A DNA stretch of 25,222 nucleotides from Candidatus Poseidoniaceae archaeon (GTDB lineage Archaea > Thermoplasmatota > Poseidoniia > Poseidoniales > Poseidoniaceae), in assembly GCA_022451835.1 (NCBI GenBank), contig JAKUNX010000010.1:1-25222 (forward strand). Reading direction: 5' to 3'. A program made the translations under genes and the position numbers. The notes beneath the pieces were generated by a model, which was given only the letters and a program-made list of their open reading frames with translations, ran no database searches and had not been told where the DNA came from. The stretch's first letter is position 1, and every line of letters starts with the position of its first letter. This document shows positions 6,823 to 13,589 of this stretch, one piece after another.

Positions 6823-7682
6823 TTTAGTCTTTGTTTAAGCCACTCTTGGAGATCTTCTGAATAATCTAAATTGCGCAGGCCATAGTCAATTTGAGCCTTT
6901 AACCAAGATAGAGGGTTACCAGAATCATACCATTGATAATCACTTAAATCAACTGCAATCAATCCATTTCCATTCATCCAATGCTTCTGTAATTCAATAG
7001 TTTGGAAATCGCCAAACTCACTTACTGGATAAGTTGAAGTTAGCAATTCTTTGCTATCTTTGGTGAAAATATATCTCCCACACAGTACCTTATTCGAAGG
7101 TGCATTTTCAACTGAAGGCTTTTCGATGATTTGTGATATCTTATCGCCATTTAATTCTATAACGCCATAGTTGCTTACCTCACTTTCAGGTACTGAATAT
7201 ATTGCTGCACAAGGTAAACCTGTTTTATTGAAAGCAGAAACTAATCTACTTGAAGCATTAGATGCTTGAAAATCTTGGACGCTGGAGAACTTATCTGTGA
7301 TGATATTATCTCCAAGTAACACAAGATAGGGTCCATCTATATGATCCAAAGACTGCAGAATTGCATTCCCTAATCCAAGGGGTTTATCTTGTGTATGAAT
7401 GAAGAATTTTATTGATCCTTCTAAAGAAAATAAAGATTCACTAATCTCCGGCCTTAATGAATGATACTCTTGCTTATCTTCCAAGAAGGTGGAAAAATCT
7501 TTTTTTGCAGAAGTAATAATGTGAATTCTTGATGCTTTTGCATTTACAGCCTCTCTTACCAAATGAATAAATGCCGGAATATCTACTAGAGGTAGTGACT
7601 CTTTAGGGAGATAAGCGCTGGTTGGTAACATTCTGCTTCCAAGACCTGCAGCAACTATTACCGCATCGTTAACGACTGTCAT
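6813..7682 (-). CDS. galU: UTP-glucose-1-phosphate uridylyltransferase (GalU-like)
   Basis: 289 residues from the ATG at 7682 (an upstream ATG at 7715 adds 11 poorly fitting residues). It would make UDP-glucose from UTP and glucose 1-phosphate. Visible: VIVAAGLGSRMLP followed by LPKESLPLVD with the conserved Lys, which is the GalU pattern; TQDKPLGLGNAIL (GalU family Q-x-x-x-x-G-L-G-x-A); the metal-binding LLGDNI; NYGVIEL; IIEKP; and CGRYIF. The C-terminal WYDSGNPLSWLKAQI corresponds to the GalU end. Length matches E. coli GalU (302). UDP-glucose from this enzyme would be a natural substrate for the dehydrogenase encoded at 2508-3332. It is transcribed alone, against its left neighbour. Confidence 0.85.
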   Translation of the reverse strand: MTVVNDAVIVAAGLGSRMLPTSAYLPKESLPLVDIPAFIHLVREAVNAKASRIHIITSAKKDFSTFLEDKQEYHSLRPEISESLFSLEGSIKFFIHTQDKPLGLGNAILQSLDHIDGPYLVLLGDNIITDKFSSVQDFQASNASSRLVSAFNKTGLPCAAIYSVPESEVSNYGVIELNGDKISQIIEKPSVENAPSNKVLCGRYIFTKDSKELLTSTYPVSEFGDFQTIELQKHWMNGNGLIAVDLSDYQWYDSGNPLSWLKAQIDYGLRNLDYSEDLQEWLKQRLNHR

Positions 7683-7711
7683 TATGAATCCCAGAGGGTA
7701 CAACCTTTCAA

Positions 7712-7737
7712 GCATAACCCATCATGGCATAACCATG
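7712..7737. repeat. short direct and inverted repeats in a divergent start region
   Basis: GCATAACC occurs at 7712-7719 and again at 7727-7734, 15 bases apart, and CATGG (7723-7727) faces CCATG (7733-7737). The region lies between the divergent starts at 7682 (minus) and 7735 (plus), where both promoters must fit in about 50 bases. It may be a binding site for a regulator, or chance. Confidence 0.3.
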
Positions 7738-8157
7738 GCAACAGTTCCTGAGTGGCGATGGGTTTCTATCGCCGGCGCAATAATGGTGCTACAGTCACTA
7801 TTCGACATAGCTCCTGAAGGACCTTGGGATGCTCGTTCCTTTACTAGAGGAGTGATTGGATTAAGTGGACTATGTTGCTTGTATGTTGGTTGGTTTCGCT
7901 TTACCTTCAAACAACCCGGGATTATTCCGTCAATAAACCGCTGGCAGAACCCAGAAAAAAGTTGGAAATTAGTAATTTGTTTCGCATTTATTTGTTTGTT
8001 ATTAGTATATATCATCAACAACACTGACTTGAAAGAACTACTTCCAGAAACCTCAGGAATGGTTATTCTACTAATTGGTTGTCTTGCAATGATGAATGGA
8101 ATCTATGTTGGTTTAGTTGTTTCTGGGCCTCTAAATGACGATTTGGAACAGGAATGA
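7735..8157 (+). CDS. four-helix membrane protein, unknown
   Basis: 140 residues from the ATG at 7735 (MATVPEWRWVS). Hydrophobic segments at about residues 10-25, 40-55, 79-97 and 108-128 suggest four membrane helices with short loops and a short acidic tail. An upstream in-frame ATG at 7684 would add 17 unconvincing residues and leave almost no room for the divergent gene's promoter. The stop TGA (8155-8157) touches the stop of the convergent gene (8158-8160) to form TGATCA. Family not recognised. Confidence 0.62.
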   Translation: MATVPEWRWVSIAGAIMVLQSLFDIAPEGPWDARSFTRGVIGLSGLCCLYVGWFRFTFKQPGIIPSINRWQNPEKSWKLVICFAFICLLLVYIINNTDLKELLPETSGMVILLIGCLAMMNGIYVGLVVSGPLNDDLEQE

Positions 8158-9636
8158 TCAATCAAGAAACCCTAATTGTTGATCTAACGTTTCCAATGCA
8201 TCACTCAAATCAGGTAACGACTCTGGTGCTTCCATTGTACTAATGTGCATTTTTTCCATGCTCGTTTTTGGCATTTCGCCGTCGCCTGATAACCAATCAA
8301 TCCATTCTTTAGATGACCCATTCTTCCTTGCATCCATCAATTTCCATAATGGAGTTAAATCACATCCATGCTCTAGTAAATCGGTTAATCGTGAACTAAA
8401 TTGTTCTGAGGAAACATTAGCCATTTTTATCAGCAACTCTCGCATTCTAGTTCTAACTACCTCGTCTCCATCTTGCCACATTACTGGTAATAATTTCTTA
8501 GTATCATTTGGAAACGTTTCGAAATAGTTTCGTAGTGAAGGAACAAGGTTTCTACGAACGATTGGTAACTTATGTTTACTCAACTCAACTAAATTCTCTG
8601 CCCACATTTCTGTGTCTAAAAATCTCAAATCAGAAGATGTTGTACTGATTGCAGCCAAAACATCTGGATCTTCATCCTGCTTCAACTGCTCATAGAATGG
8701 TAGTGCATCCTCTGTTAATCTCCTAAATAATCGCGTTAAAACATCTGCCATTGCGCGGCGCAGCATTAGGTCATTTCTAGTCATCAAGAGTTTAGCCAAT
8801 TCATGACCTGTTTCTCTATCATAATCTATCGCTTTTGCCAAACACTTAGTGATTTGTACCGCCACTTGAGTATCTTCATCAGAAGTCAACCGTGTAAGAA
8901 TTTGAAACAACCCTAAGGGTTCGATTAATTCAGATCTTTCCATCAATAATCTAATCCATTCAATTAGTAATCTTCGCCTATCTACGTGGCTTCTTTCCAA
9001 TTGATCTAACATCCACTTAGCAGCCTTTATTCCAAACTCATGGGCAACTACTCCGGTCATTCTAGGTACTATCGCTGAAGGATTCCAATCTAGGTTTTGG
9101 GGGCCTGCTTCGGGTTGAGTATGCCAAGTTCCTGGCCTTTCACCTATAGCAATCGATTCGAGTAAATGATAGCCTTGATGGATTGGTTGCCCCAATGGTC
9201 CGATAGACAAACCATTGAGTAATGCAATGCTTAACCACCATCGAGTACTATCAGGTGCTTGAGGGTCAAGAGCTCTTGCCAGCCAATCATTATTGATGGA
9301 GAATACCAATCGCTCTGCTACCATATTCGTACGCTTTGCGATCCATTTTTTGTGAATTTCATATGGATCATCCGTCAAGTTCATTCGATGCGGAACTACT
9401 AATTCTACCACAGTGTTTAATTTATGTTCAAACATTCCGCGGTCGACATTTAGTAAACCAAGTCCTTGTTCAATTAATTCCTGAGCAGAGATCGGTTCAA
9501 TGACTGGAAAATCTAAATCTCTAATTGGTGGTTGAGGCAGTGGCCAAGATTTTGTTCCTCGCTCCAATGCCTCTACTAACAAAGTTGCAACTTTTTCAAA
9601 AACAATCTGAGAAATCTCAGATCGGCTCTTACTCAT
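8158..9636 (-). CDS. helical-repeat (HEAT-like) protein downstream of TFB
   Basis: 492 residues from the ATG at 9636 (a TTG at 9645 is also possible). Almost wholly helical, with no signal peptide or membrane segment. From about residue 200 onwards paired amphipathic helices repeat every 35-40 residues (for example LTSDEDTQVAVQITKCLAKAI and DLMLRRAMADVLTRLFRRL), with an Asp-rich turn and a conserved Arg or Val at the second helix, typical of HEAT-like solenoids. Such proteins are usually scaffolds. It begins 24 bases after the tfb stop on the same strand, so the two are probably co-transcribed. Exact family not recognised; a role linked to transcription is only suggested by position. Confidence 0.65.
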   Translation of the reverse strand: MSKSRSEISQIVFEKVATLLVEALERGTKSWPLPQPPIRDLDFPVIEPISAQELIEQGLGLLNVDRGMFEHKLNTVVELVVPHRMNLTDDPYEIHKKWIAKRTNMVAERLVFSINNDWLARALDPQAPDSTRWWLSIALLNGLSIGPLGQPIHQGYHLLESIAIGERPGTWHTQPEAGPQNLDWNPSAIVPRMTGVVAHEFGIKAAKWMLDQLERSHVDRRRLLIEWIRLLMERSELIEPLGLFQILTRLTSDEDTQVAVQITKCLAKAIDYDRETGHELAKLLMTRNDLMLRRAMADVLTRLFRRLTEDALPFYEQLKQDEDPDVLAAISTTSSDLRFLDTEMWAENLVELSKHKLPIVRRNLVPSLRNYFETFPNDTKKLLPVMWQDGDEVVRTRMRELLIKMANVSSEQFSSRLTDLLEHGCDLTPLWKLMDARKNGSSKEWIDWLSGDGEMPKTSMEKMHISTMEAPESLPDLSDALETLDQQLGFLD

Positions 9637-9660
9637 TACGATCAACCGATGATTTTAGTT

Positions 9661-10587
9661 TTAGATGTCAAGTTCAATATTCAAATTTTGAATTAGTTCC
9701 TTGTATCTATTTCTAATAGTAACTTCAGTCACTCCAGCAACTTCAGCAACTTCTCTCTGGGTTCTTCTCTTACCGCAAAGCACCGAAGCGATGTAAATGA
9801 TTGATGCGGCAATCCCTGTTGGACCTCTGCCACTGGTTAATTCCTTTTCTTGGGCTGCCTTGATTAATTCGTAAGCCTTAGCTTCTACCTCAGCATCTAG
9901 ACCTAATCCAGAACAGAATCTGGAAATGTAATCTTCAGGACCGGTTGGCATGATTTTCATCTTTAATTCTCTTACCATAAATCGGTAGGTTCTACCAATT
10001 TCTTTTCTTCCAGTACGAGATGCTTGTCCGATTTCATCAAGAGTTCGTGGAACGCCACATTGACGGCAAGCTGCATACAATGAAGCCGCAGCAACACCTT
10101 CAATCGAACGACCTCTGATCAATCGCTTGTCTACAGCTTTCTTGTAATTTACAGCTGCAGCTTCACGAACTGATTTTGGCAGTTCCAATCGGCTTGCCAT
10201 CCTATCAAGTTCTGCAAGTGCCATAGCGAGGTTTCTTTCGGTAGCATTTGAAACACGGCTTCGCTTCTGCCACTTTCTCATTCGATAGAATTGAGAGCGA
10301 TATCTAGAATTGATTGTCTTTCCTGAATAATCCTTATTCTGCCAATCAATATCAGTTGAGAGCCCTTTGTCGTGAAGCATAACAGTCATTGGAGCTCCAG
10401 TTCTTGCTCTTTGGTCTCCTTGCTCTGGTGAGAAAACTCTCCACTCTGCACCTTGATCAATTACATTATCTTCTAATACTAAACCGCAGTCATCACAAAC
10501 CACTTCACCTCGAGTTTCATCTCGAGTAAGGTTTCTGCTTCCACAATCATTACACTTTACAATATCTTCAACTTGTTGTTCATCCAT
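9661..10587 (-). CDS. tfb: transcription initiation factor B (TFB)
   Basis: 308 residues, the usual archaeal length. TFB bridges TBP on the TATA box and RNA polymerase, and contacts the BRE. Visible: an N-terminal zinc ribbon with Cys12, Cys15, Cys31 and Cys34; the B-reader region WRVFSPEQGDQRARTGAP followed by HDKGLSTDIDW; and two cyclin repeats (about residues 110-200 and 205-300), each with the ASLYAACRQCG or ASIIYIASVLCG core helix. The second repeat ends in a helix-turn-helix (QREVAEVAGVTEVTIRNRYKEL) that reads the BRE. All key elements are intact, so it should be functional. A purine-rich GGGAGGGGG lies upstream of the ATG. The gene is divergent from the aconitase-like gene. Confidence 0.97.
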   Translation of the reverse strand: MDEQQVEDIVKCNDCGSRNLTRDETRGEVVCDDCGLVLEDNVIDQGAEWRVFSPEQGDQRARTGAPMTVMLHDKGLSTDIDWQNKDYSGKTINSRYRSQFYRMRKWQKRSRVSNATERNLAMALAELDRMASRLELPKSVREAAAVNYKKAVDKRLIRGRSIEGVAAASLYAACRQCGVPRTLDEIGQASRTGRKEIGRTYRFMVRELKMKIMPTGPEDYISRFCSGLGLDAEVEAKAYELIKAAQEKELTSGRGPTGIAASIIYIASVLCGKRRTQREVAEVAGVTEVTIRNRYKELIQNLNIELDI

Positions 10588-10601
10588 TTATTATTCCCCC
10601 T

Positions 10602-10617
10602 CCCTATGAATATAGGG
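10602..10617. promoter_or_regulatory. palindrome in the tfb promoter/leader
   Basis: CCCTAT at 10602-10607 and ATAGGG at 10612-10617 form a perfect 6+6 dyad around GAAT. Read on the minus strand, the centre gives CTATATTC, whose middle is about 25 bases from the tfb ATG. The palindrome could therefore cover the TATA box of a leaderless transcript. Alternatively the TATA element is ATATAACC further up (minus strand, about 10642-10649), and the dyad is then a hairpin beside the GGGAGGGGG ribosome site. A weaker 5+5 dyad, TAACC/GGTTA, lies at 10627-10646. Confidence 0.45.
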
Positions 10618-10723
10618 CAACACTCTTAACCCCTTATGCGAGGTTATATGAAACTTGTGCCGTGTTTTGAGAGTTGTCTGTTCCACAATTTTTGTACTGG
10701 CGACGAATATTTTTAGTTTCCAT

Positions 10724-10736
10724 GATATAGTTTATG
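10724..10736 (+). promoter_or_regulatory. candidate TATA region for the aconitase-like gene
   Basis: GATATAGTTTATG lies about 23 bases before the ATG at 10751, the spacing for a leaderless or very short-leader archaeal transcript. A second AT-rich element, AATATTTTTA at about 10707-10716, could serve instead and give a leader of about 15 bases. No ribosome site is clear before this ATG, which agrees with a leaderless mRNA. Confidence 0.4.
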
Positions 10737-10750
10737 AAAAATCAAGGTCA

Positions 10751-12778
10751 ATGGTTATACGCACAACAAGCCTGCCCGAAACGATTGCAATGGGTGTTAA
10801 CGGAGGGGAGCGGCAAATCGGCTTAACACCAAACAAGCGAGTTTTATTCTTGACCAAAAACTTAGATCTCATCAAACAGCAGTTATATGACGGATTAGAT
10901 CTTCAAATGAAAGACATCAATCCTGAGGATTTGTTGGATGATATCAATACAGACGTTATGACTCCTGCCTGGGTTTGTTTTGATCATGAACCTGCAGAGA
11001 TTGCGAAAAATGCTTATGCGGGTTTGAAACATAATGGACTGAGAGTATTCAATGAAAATGCACTGATTAACGGAAACTTTGAGGTCATAGTTTCTGGACA
11101 ACGAAAAGGTACAGGATCTAGTAGAGAGACCGCAGCACAATGTGAAAGATGGGCTGGTATACGGATTGTAATCGCGGCATCATTTGCTCCGATTCATGAA
11201 CGAAATAATATCAATCTTGGCCAATTAATGGGCGATTATACTATGCTAGAGAGGTTGCAAAATGGTGAACAACTACCATTATCTGAATTTACCGAGAAAT
11301 ACGACGATGTAACAAAAATTATTATTGAAAAAGGTGGTTTGTTCCCATTTGCTAAAGCTTTGAAATCTGATGAAATTACTCTACCTCCAATAAAAACTGG
11401 GGCTCAGCCTATGACTATGGCGGAGAAAATTATTGCAAGAAATTTGGTTGGACAAAAATTAGGACAATGCGTAAAACCAGGTGACCCGGTTATTACTCAA
11501 GTTCAAGGAGGCTATTCACATGAATTTACCACTGCTCAAGTTCATACTTTCTTATCAGAAGAATATGGAAGGGATTACCAGTTACCTAACCCAAGCAAGT
11601 TTGCTGTATTCGAAGACCACTTGCTATACGCTCATCATAATCCAAAATTTGTTCCGTTCATGGACAAAGTGCAAACCCTACGTGATTTACAAAAAGCATT
11701 CCAGCAGCATACTGGAGTGAGAGATTACTCTGCAGTAAATGGGGTATCGCCTGGAATTTGTCATCAAGTAGCGCGAGAAGAATTTATTGAAATCGGTGAT
11801 TTTGTTCAAGCCACTGACTCACATACCTGTATGGGTGGTGCATCAAATGCTCTAACATGGGGAGTAGGTGCTACAGAATACTCAAACCTAATTAGTGCGG
11901 GTTTTACCTTCGTAAAAGTTCCAGAATCGATACGATTTGAATTAGTAGGAGAGTTAAATCCAGGCTGTACTGCAAAAGATGTGATTTTATACATATTAGC
12001 CGACCATGCTCGGAAAGAATTGACTCTAAATCGGTCGATGGAATTTGGTGGCCCAGGACTTACTAGCTTGTCTGTTGATGAGAGAGCGACTCTATGTAAT
12101 ATGGCAACAGAATGCTCAGCTCGAACTGGGATTTGTGAGCCTGACGAAGCATTGTATTCTTGGATGAAAAATGCTATGCCTAATTTATCGGTTGAAAAAA
12201 TGAAGAAGCATTCTGTAATTCCTGATGAAGGTGCTCATTATGATGGAGGTGTGCACCATATCAATTTGGCTGAGATTAAGCCAATGGTTGCTCATCCGGG
12301 AAATCCTGACCAAGGAATCCCTAGTGATCCTACTAATGGAGCATTAATCATCGAAATTGGCGATGTTGCTATCGATATTGCATATGGTGGCTCCTGCACT
12401 GCTGGTAAAGAAGATGATATTGCTTATTATGCGCAGGTATGTCAAGCAGCAGATGATGCTGGTTTGACTGTAGCAGAAGGAGTTGATTTCTACATTCAGT
12501 ATGGTTCTGGATTAGTCAAAGACTTGGCAGTTAGAAATGGTTGGCACGAATTATTCTCCAAGGTAGGTGTGAAATTGATTGACCCAGGTTGTGGTGCATG
12601 TATTGGTGCTGGACCTGGCGTCTCAATCACTGCCGAACAAGTTACTGTTTCTGCTATAAATCGAAATTTCCAAGGTCGTTCTGGGCCAGGAAAGTTGTAT
12701 TTAGCCAGCCCATTAACGGTTGCTGCTTCTGCATTCACTGGAAAGATTTCTTCCTGGCAAAGCAATCTCTTTGAATGA
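10751..12778 (+). CDS. aconitase-superfamily hydratase, swivel domain first
   Basis: 675 residues from the ATG at 10751; 32 upstream codons (from 10655) are rejected as non-coding and would remove the promoter. A [4Fe-4S] hydro-lyase: aconitase, isopropylmalate or homoaconitate isomerase. The small swivel (LeuD-like) domain comes first, with KGTGSSRET (about residues 119-127) equal to LeuD's G-x-GSSRE. The large LeuC-like domain follows from about residue 220, with FEDHLLYAH, ATDSHTCMGG (about 354-363), GGSCTAG with cluster Cys549, and PGCGAC with cluster Cys614 and Cys617. LeuC/LeuD are normally separate, and AcnA has the swivel last; AcnB has this order but an added HEAT domain, absent here. 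Substrate cannot be decided from the sequence; with no leu genes nearby, citrate/isocitrate is as likely as isopropylmalate. Overlaps the next gene (ATGA). Confidence 0.85.
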   Translation: MVIRTTSLPETIAMGVNGGERQIGLTPNKRVLFLTKNLDLIKQQLYDGLDLQMKDINPEDLLDDINTDVMTPAWVCFDHEPAEIAKNAYAGLKHNGLRVFNENALINGNFEVIVSGQRKGTGSSRETAAQCERWAGIRIVIAASFAPIHERNNINLGQLMGDYTMLERLQNGEQLPLSEFTEKYDDVTKIIIEKGGLFPFAKALKSDEITLPPIKTGAQPMTMAEKIIARNLVGQKLGQCVKPGDPVITQVQGGYSHEFTTAQVHTFLSEEYGRDYQLPNPSKFAVFEDHLLYAHHNPKFVPFMDKVQTLRDLQKAFQQHTGVRDYSAVNGVSPGICHQVAREEFIEIGDFVQATDSHTCMGGASNALTWGVGATEYSNLISAGFTFVKVPESIRFELVGELNPGCTAKDVILYILADHARKELTLNRSMEFGGPGLTSLSVDERATLCNMATECSARTGICEPDEALYSWMKNAMPNLSVEKMKKHSVIPDEGAHYDGGVHHINLAEIKPMVAHPGNPDQGIPSDPTNGALIIEIGDVAIDIAYGGSCTAGKEDDIAYYAQVCQAADDAGLTVAEGVDFYIQYGSGLVKDLAVRNGWHELFSKVGVKLIDPGCGACIGAGPGVSITAEQVTVSAINRNFQGRSGPGKLYLASPLTVAASAFTGKISSWQSNLFE

Positions 12779-13473
12779 TAATTATGAGAAAGCGAACTGG
12801 ACTAATTGCTGCATTAATCGTGATTTTAGGCATTGCCTTAACGATTAGCTTGACTCAAGCAATGATTAATCTGTTTGCTGATTATCTAAACTGGTTTGTC
12901 GACAACAAATCCTTTGGAATTGCAATATTCTTGTCGCTATATATCGTGTTTGGCATTGTCGCCATTCCAGCTAGTTTTCACAAATATCTTGCAGGTGTGA
13001 TTTACGGATTTGGACCTGGTATAATCATCGCTTGGATAGGCTCTATGCTCGGTGCAATCGCACCGTTCTTCTTGGGTAAAAAGTGGATGAATCCCTACGC
13101 AAGAAAGGCCCTTGAAGACTATCCGAGTTTGAAAGGTTTAGAAGATGAAATTACTAAGCAAGGACAAAAAGTAGTCGCCCTTACTAGAGTGAGTTTAGTC
13201 ATTCCATACGGCGTTTTGAACTATGCTTATGGCGCTACTAAAGTTAAATTTAGAGATTATTTCATCGGTAACTTTGCCATGATAGTGCCAGCGATAATAT
13301 ATGCTTGGTGGGGCTCTCAAACTATAGTGACAAGTAATGGAATTGAAACAACGGCAAAAACTCCATTTGATTTTGTTATTATATTTATTTCAATAATAAT
13401 CACAATCGGTTTAATTGTAAAAGGTAAACAAATCATGGATGAGCTTGAACGAAATATTGAAAAAACTCAATAA
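12775..13473 (+). CDS. VTT-domain (TVP38/TMEM64/DedA-related) membrane protein
   Basis: 232 residues with a first helix at about 8-28, then the VTT domain: a hydrophobic run (FGIAIFLSLYIVFGIVAIP), a re-entrant-like KYLAGVIYGFGPGIIIAWIGSMLGAIAPFFLGKKW segment (about residues 75-105) with the family's G-x-x-x-G-x-x-x-A pattern, RVSLVIPYGVLNYAYGATKV (the family's R-x-x-P-x-x-x-x-N-Y-x-x-G motif), and helices near the end. VTT proteins are linked to lipid scrambling or transport. The ATG at 12775 overlaps the previous stop (ATGA); an in-frame ATG at 12784 is equally plausible. Coupling to the hydratase gene may be only positional. Confidence 0.8.
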   Translation: MIIMRKRTGLIAALIVILGIALTISLTQAMINLFADYLNWFVDNKSFGIAIFLSLYIVFGIVAIPASFHKYLAGVIYGFGPGIIIAWIGSMLGAIAPFFLGKKWMNPYARKALEDYPSLKGLEDEITKQGQKVVALTRVSLVIPYGVLNYAYGATKVKFRDYFIGNFAMIVPAIIYAWWGSQTIVTSNGIETTAKTPFDFVIIFISIIITIGLIVKGKQIMDELERNIEKTQ

Positions 13474-13485
13474 TCGATGCTCATT

Positions 13486-13495
13486 ACTGTTTTTC
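13486..13495 (+). terminator. weak T-run terminator candidate
   Basis: A five-T run sits 15 bases after the VTT-domain gene stop, before the top6B promoter region. It could end part of the upstream transcription. Weak, because only one short run is present. Confidence 0.25.
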
Positions 13496-13502
13496 TGTGT
13501 TA

Positions 13503-13580
13503 GTTATTATGTACCGTCGGTAATCGAAATGATGTGTTGCTGGCCCGAGGTCATTCGGACCGAGGAGGACCAGAGACGGA
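13503..13580 (+). promoter_or_regulatory. top6B promoter and leader with two short dyads
   Basis: TTATTATG at 13503-13510 is TATA-like. It is followed at once by TACCG-T-CGGTA (13512-13522), and TCGG-A-CCGA lies at 13555-13563. The segment from about 13541 is markedly G+C-rich for this window, with CCGAGG twice (13545-13550 and 13560-13565). These could be binding sites or leader structure controlling topoisomerase expression; the promoter call is tentative. Confidence 0.35.
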
Positions 13581-13589
13581 GTGACAAGG

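Noticed and set aside
10655..10750. 32-codon N-terminal extension of the aconitase-like protein
   Set aside because: Low-complexity hydrophobic sequence unlike the family, and it overlies the TATA region; the ATG at 10751 is followed by the conserved domain.
10751..12778. AcnX-type hydratase
   Set aside because: The protein keeps the classical DSHT, GSCT and GCGAC motifs of LeuC/aconitase, which do not fit AcnX.
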